Positions 1 to 6,815 of a stretch of DNA of 17,277 bases are shown here, piece by piece. The DNA comes from JAUVYV01 sp964394625. GTDB lineage: Bacteria > Planctomycetota > Phycisphaerae > Sedimentisphaerales > Anaerobacaceae. The translations under genes were made by a program, and so were the position numbers. Each line of letters opens with the position of its first letter. Position 1 is the stretch's first letter. The stretch is from NCBI GenBank assembly GCA_964394625.1, contig CAYMYK010000042.1, positions 1 to 17,277 on the forward strand. Direction: 5' to 3'. The notes beneath the pieces are model-generated. The model searched no databases. It saw only the letters and a program-made list of their open reading frames with translations, and had not been told where the DNA came from.

Positions 1-1
1 C

Positions 2-514
2 GTCGTTGCCGACCTGGACAGTTTTCTGGCAGGTAACAAAACTAAGTTTGAACTGATTTTAATGAACTCCGTCCTGCACCACTTGCCGCACCCAATAAGC
101 TCTCTGCAGCAACTCTGCCAAACGCTCAACAACAAGGGTGTTATCTGTGCAATGCATGAACCTCTGCCCCCTTCAAAGCGGTCAATATTAGTTCGGCTTT
201 TGCTTAAAGTGGATTTCTGCGTTTATGCTCTTAGATACATCCTGCTCATAGCCCTTGGCAGGTTGAAATACCTGCGCAGAGACTGCACTTATTCTGACTA
301 CCATACCGGAGAAAATGCAATAGACTTACCAAAACTTGAGGCGACCTTTTCATCCACTTACAGCATTGAGATTAGCAGGTATGCCACAGCAAAGTTTGGT
401 CTTACCGCATTTTTGCTGGACAAGCTCAGATTTCATAATACCTTCCAGCTTTCCTTAATTGCGGACAAATCAAAGAATCAACCTGAATCTAAAACTGAGC
501 AAGATACTTCGTAA
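2..514 (+). CDS. SAM-dependent methyltransferase, 3' part (5' truncated by window edge)
   Basis: The reading frame is open from the first bases of the window to the TAA at 512-514, so the gene starts outside it. The visible 170 residues begin just before FELILMNSVLHHLPHP, which matches post-motif II of class I (Rossmann-like) SAM methyltransferases of the Methyltransf_11/12 type. It is followed by the usual helix and strand (QQLCQTLNNKGVICAMHEP, motif III). The SAM-binding glycine loop (motif I) lies upstream and cannot be seen. The C-terminal half has a hydrophobic stretch (about VDFCVYALRYILLIALG), suggesting a membrane-near or lipid-like substrate. The neighbours (a phosphatase/sulfatase-fold enzyme and an LPG_synthase_TM protein) suggest a role in envelope or glycolipid modification, but the substrate is unknown. 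The sequence is noticeably AT-richer than the ETF genes further right. Confidence 0.75.
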   Translation, partial: VVADLDSFLAGNKTKFELILMNSVLHHLPHPISSLQQLCQTLNNKGVICAMHEPLPPSKRSILVRLLLKVDFCVYALRYILLIALGRLKYLRRDCTYSDYHTGENAIDLPKLEATFSSTYSIEISRYATAKFGLTAFLLDKLRFHNTFQLSLIADKSKNQPESKTEQDTS

Positions 515-706
515 TATATCAAATCCATGCCGGGTCCGACAATTCGGAGTACACGAAATGGGACAGAACAAAGAAGAACTCGATTCGCTTGGAGCTAATG
601 CAGCAGTTGGTGATATCTATGCGAAGTTTGATGTCTGAGATGCGGGCTTGGCCGTGTGTCTTGGTGTATCCGAAATAGTTGACGAAAACCAAAGGAGAAA
701 TTTGAC

Positions 707-1711
707 ATGACAAACGAGCTCACTGCTGCAAAAGTCCAGGTAATGCATGAGAAGTGGGACTACCTGATAATTCTCGACGCCTGCCGATACGACTACTTCG
801 AGCGGCTCTGGCAACAGTACCTCTCCGGCACACTTCGGAAGAAGACCTCTCCCGCAACGTCAACTCCCGAATGGCTCAGCAAGTCTTTCCCCGGTTATTA
901 CGACGACATAATCTATATCTCCGCAAATCCCTACATAAACTCACTGGCCCCCGTCAGAGACTTCTCTGCAAAAGCCCACTTCCACAAAATCTACGACCTC
1001 TGGCGCGACGACTGGGACAGTGAAAAAGACACCGTCCCGCCCGGGACGGTAACCCAACGAGCCAGGGAAATCATAAACGCCAACAGCGACAAAAGGGCAA
1101 TCATTCACTACCTCCAGCCGCACGAGCCGTACCTGGGCGGTGATTTCGCAGACCTGACCTGGCACAGACCCGAGCCGGCCCGCCAGAGGATTCTGAAAAA
1201 AACCGGCCGGAACAAACGCAAAACAAAACTCGCCGACAAAGCCCAGAGAATCATCGCGCAGATACTCTACCGCATCGGCCTTAGAGGCAAGCTGTCCCTG
1301 TGGAGAATAAGGAAGCTGTTAAAAATGCCGCCTATGAGCCACATGGATGCCGTCAGAAGAGCTTACGGCACGCAGGGCCTGAGAAAAGCATACGGACAGA
1401 ATCTGCAAATCGTTCTAAGACACGTCGCCGAGCTAATCGAGAGCTTGTCGGGCACGGTTGTCGTAACCGCCGACCACGGCGAAATGCTCGGCGAAGGCGG
1501 CGCCTACTCCCACTGGGACGGCTCCGACGATAAACTGCTCAGAGAAGTGCCCTGGCTCGTGATTGACAAAGGACCAAAATCGCTCGAACATCCTGAACAC
1601 GCAGAGAAACCAGAGAAACAACTGCCGAAATCCGTCGATGAGAAAACCGACAAAAAAGAGGCGCAGGAAGAAATAAAGGAAAAATTAAGGGCACTCGGAT
1701 ACTTCGGTTGA
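707..1711 (+). CDS. Alkaline phosphatase/sulfatase-superfamily protein
   Basis: A 334-residue protein, ATG at 707 preceded by a good Shine-Dalgarno (AAAGGAG, about 688-695). Metal-site motifs of the alkaline phosphatase superfamily are visible: LDACRYDYF near the N-terminus (D24), an HYLQPHEPY block (H139) and VVVTADHGEMLGEGG (D256, H257). The sulfatase formylglycine motif CxPxR is absent. At the expected nucleophile position is SPATSTPEWL, so T53 or a neighbouring Ser is the likely nucleophile. That argues for phosphatase, phosphodiesterase or phosphotransferase activity rather than true sulfatase activity. No signal peptide is seen, so it is probably cytoplasmic. The C-terminus is a charged Lys/Glu-rich tail that ends LRALGYFG. 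It lies 74 bp before the LPG_synthase_TM gene on the same strand, which suggests a shared envelope-related role. The superfamily is secure and the reaction is not. Confidence 0.8.
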   Translation: MTNELTAAKVQVMHEKWDYLIILDACRYDYFERLWQQYLSGTLRKKTSPATSTPEWLSKSFPGYYDDIIYISANPYINSLAPVRDFSAKAHFHKIYDLWRDDWDSEKDTVPPGTVTQRAREIINANSDKRAIIHYLQPHEPYLGGDFADLTWHRPEPARQRILKKTGRNKRKTKLADKAQRIIAQILYRIGLRGKLSLWRIRKLLKMPPMSHMDAVRRAYGTQGLRKAYGQNLQIVLRHVAELIESLSGTVVVTADHGEMLGEGGAYSHWDGSDDKLLREVPWLVIDKGPKSLEHPEHAEKPEKQLPKSVDEKTDKKEAQEEIKEKLRALGYFG

Positions 1712-1785
1712 AACCGTGATGCCGTATCAAAAACCTGTCCCTCGGCTTATCACGCAGGCATCAAGAGCTCGGAGAGTAACTTTTC

Positions 1786-2763
1786 GTGCCGGAAGATAAA
1801 ACAAAACGCGTTCTTAAACTGCTGCTGCGGTTCTCCGTAACCGCAGCCCTGCTGTACCTGGTCTTCAGCAGAATCGACCTGGCCCGGCTAACCCGGAGCA
1901 TACGAAACACAAACTATTCACTGTTGATAATCGTCTGGGCACTTGCAGTGCTGGCCTGCTGGGTTCGCTCGGTCAAAATGCGTCTTATTCTGAAGAAGCA
2001 GCGCTGCGACCTGGCAACCGGCAAAATATTCGCCGCAAGCTCGGTTATGACGCTCTACGGACTTGTCCTGCCGGGCCTGCTCAGCACAGGCGTCAAATGG
2101 TACATCCTCAAACAGCATACGCACAAAGGAAGCAGTGTCCTCAGCTCGATGTTTTACAATCAGGCAACGGACATAACCGTCAAATTGCTGACGGGTCTTG
2201 CAGCAATCATCATCGCAAGCCCCCCCTCGTACCCGATGCTGCCCGCAGTCGCCGCCGTCCTGCTCGCACTGATTGTATTGGCCTGGATGCTTATGCTGAA
2301 CACCTGGACAAACAAAAAAATCAGGCCGGCTGTCGAATACCTGCTAAGACCATTCCCTCAAAAAATTCAGGACACCGCTGAGAGAATGTTCGGACAGCTC
2401 AAAACATTCCAGAAGACCGGCTTAAAATTCCATCTGAAAATCCTGGCCGTCAACCTGCTCGACACCATCCTCGGCTTTACGAGCTTCGTCTTCGCGGCCA
2501 GAGCGGCGGCAATTTATGTCCCCGCAATGGCGCTCGTCTGGCAGGCGTCGGTGGTCTATGTCCTCGGCCGAGTGCCCATCTCCATCGCCAACCTCGGCGT
2601 CAGGGAGTTCACACTCGTCGAATTCCTGGCTCTTTACGGCATCGAAGCCCCCACAGCAATACTGCTGTCGATGATAGTCTTCTCGAGGACAATACTTCTC
2701 GCCGCCATCGGCGCCGCCTTTCAAATCACCTGGGCTATCCGCAGCAAAAGACCTGCATCATAG
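1786..2763 (+). CDS. LPG_synthase_TM / UPF0104 family integral membrane protein
   Basis: A 325-residue polytopic membrane protein starting with GTG at 1786, with a GGAG-type ribosome site about ten bases upstream. Hydrophobic segments recur through the chain: about residues 9-27, 38-58, 80-105, 130-170, 215-250 and 265-320. The block GLVLPGLLSTGVKW and the late GRVPISIANLGVREF correspond to the conserved loops of the family named after the flippase part of MprF (lysylphosphatidylglycerol synthase transmembrane region; also YbhN/AglD-like). No soluble aminoacyl-transferase domain is attached, so this is the membrane half alone. In other bacteria such stand-alone proteins often sit beside glycolipid or polyprenyl-linked sugar genes, which fits the upstream methyltransferase and phosphatase-fold genes. 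Lipid translocation is an inference. Confidence 0.8.
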   Translation: MPEDKTKRVLKLLLRFSVTAALLYLVFSRIDLARLTRSIRNTNYSLLIIVWALAVLACWVRSVKMRLILKKQRCDLATGKIFAASSVMTLYGLVLPGLLSTGVKWYILKQHTHKGSSVLSSMFYNQATDITVKLLTGLAAIIIASPPSYPMLPAVAAVLLALIVLAWMLMLNTWTNKKIRPAVEYLLRPFPQKIQDTAERMFGQLKTFQKTGLKFHLKILAVNLLDTILGFTSFVFAARAAAIYVPAMALVWQASVVYVLGRVPISIANLGVREFTLVEFLALYGIEAPTAILLSMIVFSRTILLAAIGAAFQITWAIRSKRPAS

Positions 2764-2856
2764 AAGACCCGAATCGCACCTGCCGCGCAACTTCGTTGCC
2801 ATAAAAAAAGCAGATTATCGCCGCAAAAACACTGAGACACAAATTCACTTAACCAC

Positions 2857-2935
2857 CTCAAACTGACCAATTTTGTTATGTTCTTGCTAAATCAAAAGTT
2901 ACAGCAGTATTTAGTTCAAAATCGGCCAGTTTGAG
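2857..2935. repeat. Imperfect 19-bp inverted repeat with nested inner repeat
   Basis: The outer arms, 2857-2875 (CTCAAACTGACCAATTTTG) and 2917-2935 (CAAAATCGGCCAGTTTGAG), are complementary at 17 of 19 positions, and the two mismatches become G-U pairs in one RNA strand. Inside, CTAAAT (2887-2892) pairs with ATTTAG (2909-2914). The whole can fold into a 79-nt hairpin. There is no T-run after it, so it is not a canonical terminator. It could be a small non-autonomous repeat or a structured RNA. Confidence 0.6.
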
Positions 2936-3063
2936 TAACTACAGTATTTCCATTCTGACATTCTGGGCCATTCTATCTGATTCTGGACAGCCACCTATTA
3001 TTCATAATTAGGGTCAAGCTGCGCGTTTTAGACGAAAATTCGGGGTTTTCCACTGGGAGGATT

Positions 3064-3081
3064 TGCATAAGTGCTTATGCA
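3064..3081. repeat. 18-bp palindrome (8-bp arms)
   Basis: TGCATAAG and CTTATGCA are perfectly complementary arms separated by TG. It lies about 310 bp upstream of the DUF488 operon. It could be a dimeric regulator site or part of an intergenic repeat. No regulator is encoded next to it. Confidence 0.4.
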
Positions 3082-3393
3082 GACGAGAGTAAAAAAATCT
3101 TCGGAATTTGGGTTTTAAGGCGCAGAGCCATGCGCATTTGCGCTAAACGGATGTTTCAAACGCTCGTATGAATTTCGCCTTTTCGGGGGGCAGTTCCGCG
3201 TAAAGCTTCGCCGTGGCAATGGCAGGGCTCAATTGAGCATTGTGAGTCAGATGCGATGAATTTTCTTGCTTTTTTGGCCTGTTTCTATGATACTTAGTGA
3301 GAAAGAGTTGTGGATAACAACGTGTGTGCTAAATGGGCAACTGAGGCCAGTTTTAATGCTGGTCGTGAGTCTTAACTATTGAAAGGATGTGCG

Positions 3394-3921
3394 GTGGCGT
3401 CAGTTGCGGGGCAGAATCCGGTCTTCACTATCGGGCATGGCAACGTGCCGATTGACAGGATCATCTTCCTGCTGAAAAAGAGCGAGATTCACGTTGTTGC
3501 GGATGTTCGAAGTATGCCATATAGTCGGCATGTTCCCCAAGCAAACCGAGAGAAGCTCGAGGAGGCACTTAAGATCGAGGGAATCGAATACGTTTTTATG
3601 GGAGAGCAACTCGGAGGACGACCTGCGGACATCGAGGTTCACGATGAGTGGGGCAATGTTGATTACTCTAAGCTTGCCGCTTCAGATTCATTTCACGAGG
3701 GCCTGGAACGAATAGTCAAAGGCTCAAAACAGAACAATGTCTGCGTTCTTTGCAGCGAAGAAGACCCGGTAAGATGTCATCGCGGCCTTGTTATCTCGCG
3801 AGAGTTGGCGAAACTCGGATTGGAAGTACGGCATATACGACATGACGGGAGAATTGACAGCCAGGCAAGGCTTGAAGAGCGGATCCCGCCGGTGCAGAAG
3901 GGATTGTTTGCGGAGAAATAG
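3394..3921 (+). CDS. DUF488 family protein, first paralogue
   Basis: I chose the GTG at 3394 (175 residues) because GAAAGGA (3381-3387) sits six bases before it. A TTG at 3379 would add five residues but leave the ribosome site inside the gene. The protein opens with FTIGHG, continues with VVADVRSMPYSRH and FMGEQLGGRP, and ends with a cysteine block VCVLCSEEDPVRCHRG (C120, C128, H129, R130). These are the hallmark positions of DUF488 (Pfam PF04343), an alpha/beta family without an assigned biochemical role. The paired cysteines and CHR suggest a catalytic or metal/thiol site. The length is normal for the family. It is the first gene of a three-gene operon: the next start is two bases past its stop. 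The coding sequence is AT-richer than the ETF and sigma-factor genes. Confidence 0.85.
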   Translation: MASVAGQNPVFTIGHGNVPIDRIIFLLKKSEIHVVADVRSMPYSRHVPQANREKLEEALKIEGIEYVFMGEQLGGRPADIEVHDEWGNVDYSKLAASDSFHEGLERIVKGSKQNNVCVLCSEEDPVRCHRGLVISRELAKLGLEVRHIRHDGRIDSQARLEERIPPVQKGLFAEK

Positions 3922-3923
3922 CG

Positions 3924-4400
3924 GTGAGGCTATTTACGATTGGTTTCAAAGGGCGGTGTGCCGAAAATTTCTTCACGACTTTGCGCAATGCGGGAGTGCA
4001 AAAGGTCATTGATGTACGGCGAAAGAATGCATCTCAGCTTGCTGGCTATACAAAGGGACCCGATTTGAAATTCTTCCTCGAAGAATGCTTCGGGATTGTC
4101 TATGAGCATATCCCGGAATTTAGCCCTTCGGAAGGACTGCTCAAGGAATACCAGACACGTCTCGGAAAAAAGAAAAAAGATGATGCGGCTTGGGATTTCT
4201 ACGTTGAGAGATTCAACAGTGAAGTATTGTCTAAGCCAATCAGTAACTGCTTTCAGAAAGCAACGGCCGGTTACAATTTCGTCTGTTTACTTTGCTCGGA
4301 GAAAACCGCTGAGCGATGTCACCGTCGATTACTCGCAGAGCATTTCCGTGAGCATCTGTCTGATATTGAGATAGAACATCTTGGAGGAAAAGGCGGATGA
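3924..4400 (+). CDS. DUF488 family protein, second paralogue
   Basis: A 158-residue protein starting with GTG at 3924, two bases after the upstream stop. The upstream AGAAATAG offers no strong ribosome site, so translation is probably coupled. It begins LFTIGFKGR, has VIDVRRKNASQLAGYTKG in place of the DVRSMPYSRH block, and carries the same C-terminal block, VCLLCSEKTAERCHRR (C124, C132, H133, R134). The cysteine spacing is identical to that of its neighbour. The middle differs: LEECFGIVYEHIPEFSPSEG and a lysine-rich GKKKKDDAAWDFY segment follow. The two genes are therefore diverged paralogues, not a recent duplication. Its stop overlaps the next start (ATGA, 4397-4400). Function unknown. Confidence 0.85.
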   Translation: MRLFTIGFKGRCAENFFTTLRNAGVQKVIDVRRKNASQLAGYTKGPDLKFFLEECFGIVYEHIPEFSPSEGLLKEYQTRLGKKKKDDAAWDFYVERFNSEVLSKPISNCFQKATAGYNFVCLLCSEKTAERCHRRLLAEHFREHLSDIEIEHLGGKGG

Positions 4401-5098
4401 CCGAAATCACAATTTTGGCAGTAACACGCCTTAGCGATGGTGTTTGCGTGGCCGGTATCACCGACGATGGAGATTGGGTGCGCCCCACGCGACCTAATGC
4501 GGCTGACTCATGGCGGCAGCTTGAATATGATGACTGCAGAAACAAGAACGGGGGTTGGGTTGTGTGTAGGGGGAACAGGGCGAAGATGGGTCTGGTTGAG
4601 CCCATACCTAAGGATGCGCATTGCGAAGACTGGCTCGTCGGAAAAAATAAGCCGGAGTTACTCCGAGAACTCGCGGAACAGGAATACGCTGACTTGTGCG
4701 AAGAGCACTGTGAATGCTCCCTTAAACCCTTGGAAGAAGACAGTGCCACACGATCGCTGGCCCTAATCCAACCCGATGAAATCTGTACGTTCTACTTCGG
4801 GCCAGACAACCGTGCCCCCAACAAGTACATTCCCAGATGCACATTTAGATTAGGAAGTGCCACGTATCAGAATATCGGGGTCACTGACGCAGAGTGGCGC
4901 GGCTTCGGGCGGACTATTACACGGGAGAATCATGGGGCATGTACTCTGCGTGCAGAGCAGCTTTTTCAGAGACTGGGTACTACGACCTGTTATCTATCGA
5001 TCGGAAGATACGAAGTAAACTCGACTATATACTTTTTGGTGATCGGCGTTCATTTGTTTCCCGTCCGGCACTTCGAAATGGATTTCAACCGCGGGTAG
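4397..5098 (+). CDS. Probable dual-OB-fold (DuOB-like) protein of the DUF488 cassette
   Basis: A 233-residue soluble protein whose ATG overlaps the stop of the preceding DUF488 gene by four bases, which indicates translational coupling. It opens with ITILAVTRLSDGVCVAGI and a WVRPTRP strand. The C-terminal half has IYFLVIGVHLFPVRH. From memory this pattern (an N-terminal beta-strand, GxCVAGI, then WVRP) resembles the predicted nucleic-acid- or nucleotide-binding dual-OB domain found in prokaryotic conflict loci. I cannot verify the match here. There are six cysteines before the midpoint (for example CRNKN, CRGN, CEDW, CEEHCECS) without a clean zinc-finger spacing. No catalytic motif is visible. 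As third gene of the operon it may be the substrate-recognition or sensing partner of the DUF488 pair; this is inference. Confidence 0.65.
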   Translation: MTEITILAVTRLSDGVCVAGITDDGDWVRPTRPNAADSWRQLEYDDCRNKNGGWVVCRGNRAKMGLVEPIPKDAHCEDWLVGKNKPELLRELAEQEYADLCEEHCECSLKPLEEDSATRSLALIQPDEICTFYFGPDNRAPNKYIPRCTFRLGSATYQNIGVTDAEWRGFGRTITRENHGACTLRAEQLFQRLGTTTCYLSIGRYEVNSTIYFLVIGVHLFPVRHFEMDFNRG

Positions 5099-5142
5099 TG
5101 TAACCTCGGATAGTGGCAACGATGTCGTTCACGGATAATGAG

Positions 5143-6813
5143 TTACATTCGCTTGTAGCGCGGGCCGCCGGCGCCCTCGGGGCAGGTCCAGCGGATGTTG
5201 TCGAAGGGGCATTTGCGCTGGCAGGTCTTGCAGTGTAGGCAGTTTGACGGATTGGCCGGCCTGACCTCGTCGCCAATCGTCTCATAGACGCCGGCAGGGC
5301 AAAACGTAATGCACGGGCTGGAAAATTTCGGCGTGCACTTACTTTTACAAATTTCGCTGTCTAAAATCGTAAGGTGTGACGGCTGCTCCTCCCTGTGCTC
5401 GGTAGCCGCCATTGCGGTGAAGGTATCCTTGTCGAAATTCTGCCTCGGCTTCAACCGGTACTTCGCCACCGTCATCGCCCTGTAGTCCGGCTCGATATCG
5501 AACTTCGGCAGCAAATCTCCCAGCACCGACAGCGGCATACCCTGCAGCGGACCGAACCTGGCAACCGTCTGCCTGAACTTAGCCGCACTTTTCATTTCTT
5601 TTGCGACATTCGATTTCAATATCAGCTCGGTATATCGCCCGGCGACCCGCTGCGGTGCTTCAATGCTGTTGGCTATCGCACGTGCCGCCTGCATACCCGA
5701 ATCGATGGCGTTGTGCAGCCCCTTGATTTTCAGCATATTTACGAAGCCGGCGCTGTCGCCCAAAATCATCACGTTACCACTGCCGATTGCCCCGGTTTGC
5801 GGCTCTCGCGGCACGGCGTACCAGCCGCCTTCCGGTATCAGCTTTGCTCCTGCCTCGACGACCGTCCCCCCCTCGATAAACCGTTTGACGAACCTGTGTC
5901 CCTTGAACAGCGTCAGTGCGTCCTGCGGATTGAAGTCACAGTATTTCCAGTCCAATCCCACAATCATACCGATAGAGAGGTGCTCCTGCACGCCCGCATA
6001 GATGATGCCGCCGCCGAACATACCCGGCCCAATCACCGGCGCCCATATCGGATAGCCCATCGCGTGAACAACCCTGCCCGCTGTGAATTTCTCGTACTGC
6101 TCACTGCTTACCTTTATAAGCTCCTTTACCCCTAACGAATAAAGCTGGTTCGCCTGCCCGGTCAGGCCCGCTTTTGTTACAAACTTCTCCGTCACAAGTC
6201 CGTCGCATCCTTCGGCCAAAACGACAAAATCGGCCTCTATTATCTCGCCTTCGACATAGTTCGGCTGCTTGTTGCCCTGCTTGTCCAGGCCCTGGTCAAC
6301 AAGCTTTACGCCCTGTGCCGTACGCGCCGCCTCGTCATAAATAATATCCTCCGCCGCGAAACCGCAGAGTACCTCCACGCCGAGCTTCCCGGCGATTTGG
6401 CCCAGCCACTTCGTCAGCCGGCTTATCGAGACCGAATAATCGCCGGTGTGTATCATCTGGCCAAAGCCAAGGCCGAGAAGCATCGAAAGCTTCAGCGCAG
6501 CGAAAATATTGAAAGACAAATGTTTGCCTAACAGAAACATTACGTTGTCTTTGTCGATTTTAGCGTGCAGAACCTCTTTGGCTTCGTCGCTGTCGCGCCA
6601 GTTCGGCGCAGCGGCATCGAGCAGTGTGTGCAGCGGCTGCGGTTCCAGCACCGCACCGGAGAGGTTGTGATTGCCCAACTGCGGCGCCTTTTCAATCACG
6701 ACAACTTCGGTGGCGGGTCGCAGCAATTTGAGCTGTATCGCGCACGCAAGGGCCGCCGGCCCGCCGCCTACAATAAGAACCTCGACTTTGTTCAATCCGG
6801 TATTGTTCGACAT
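5143..6813 (-). CDS. Electron transfer flavoprotein-ubiquinone oxidoreductase (ETF-QO / FixC-type with fused ferredoxin)
   Basis: A 556-residue flavo-iron-sulfur protein that takes electrons from reduced ETF and passes them to the membrane quinone pool. I chose ATG at 6813; an upstream in-frame extension would overlap the preceding gene. The N-terminus has the FAD Rossmann motif VLIVGGGPAALACAIQL (GGG at 16-18). The FAD-closing VMILGDSAGFVN block and the quinone-site region follow. The C-terminus has FCPAGVYE and then CLHCKTCQRKCP (C525, C528, C531, C535), giving the four ligands of one 4Fe-4S cluster, and PEGAGGPRY. The length matches bacterial ETF-QO. The extra C535 and the CPEGAGG ending resemble FixX-type ferredoxins. 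It lies two bases after the EtfBA stop, so the two are an operon and probably translationally coupled. It is likely a monotopic inner-membrane protein. Confidence 0.93.
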   Translation of the reverse strand: MSNNTGLNKVEVLIVGGGPAALACAIQLKLLRPATEVVVIEKAPQLGNHNLSGAVLEPQPLHTLLDAAAPNWRDSDEAKEVLHAKIDKDNVMFLLGKHLSFNIFAALKLSMLLGLGFGQMIHTGDYSVSISRLTKWLGQIAGKLGVEVLCGFAAEDIIYDEAARTAQGVKLVDQGLDKQGNKQPNYVEGEIIEADFVVLAEGCDGLVTEKFVTKAGLTGQANQLYSLGVKELIKVSSEQYEKFTAGRVVHAMGYPIWAPVIGPGMFGGGIIYAGVQEHLSIGMIVGLDWKYCDFNPQDALTLFKGHRFVKRFIEGGTVVEAGAKLIPEGGWYAVPREPQTGAIGSGNVMILGDSAGFVNMLKIKGLHNAIDSGMQAARAIANSIEAPQRVAGRYTELILKSNVAKEMKSAAKFRQTVARFGPLQGMPLSVLGDLLPKFDIEPDYRAMTVAKYRLKPRQNFDKDTFTAMAATEHREEQPSHLTILDSEICKSKCTPKFSSPCITFCPAGVYETIGDEVRPANPSNCLHCKTCQRKCPFDNIRWTCPEGAGGPRYKRM

Positions 6814-6815
6814 CT

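Larger units (their letters stand above)
2764..3393. other. Long AT-richer gap with several inverted repeats, no convincing gene
   Basis: About 630 bases without a plausible coding frame. It contains a small hairpin just after the membrane-protein gene (GCAAC/GTTGC, 2787-2799), a long imperfect inverted repeat (2857-2935), a phased run of ATTCT (2952-2984), an 18-bp palindrome (3064-3081), a 12-bp palindrome (3227-3238) and a consensus DnaA box (3309-3317). A weak sigma-70-like pair (TTGCTT at 3266, GATACT at 3289, 17-bp spacer) could serve the following operon. A GGCCAG/CTGGTC hairpin lies at 3345-3364, shortly before the ribosome site. The density of short palindromes is typical of intergenic repeats or old mobile-element ends. 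Confidence 0.6.

Noticed and set aside
3308..3321. Similarity to a lac operator half (TTGTGGATAACAAC)
   Set aside because: The real operator is longer with different spacing, and no LacI-type regulator is encoded nearby; the DnaA-box reading is simpler.
4240..4749. A 169-codon open frame on the - strand
   Set aside because: It crosses the two coupled + strand cassette genes and is Ser-rich and motif-free.
5395..6135. A 246-codon open frame on the + strand
   Set aside because: It is antisense to ETF-QO, whose FAD and iron-sulfur motifs are clear, and it has no recognisable domain.
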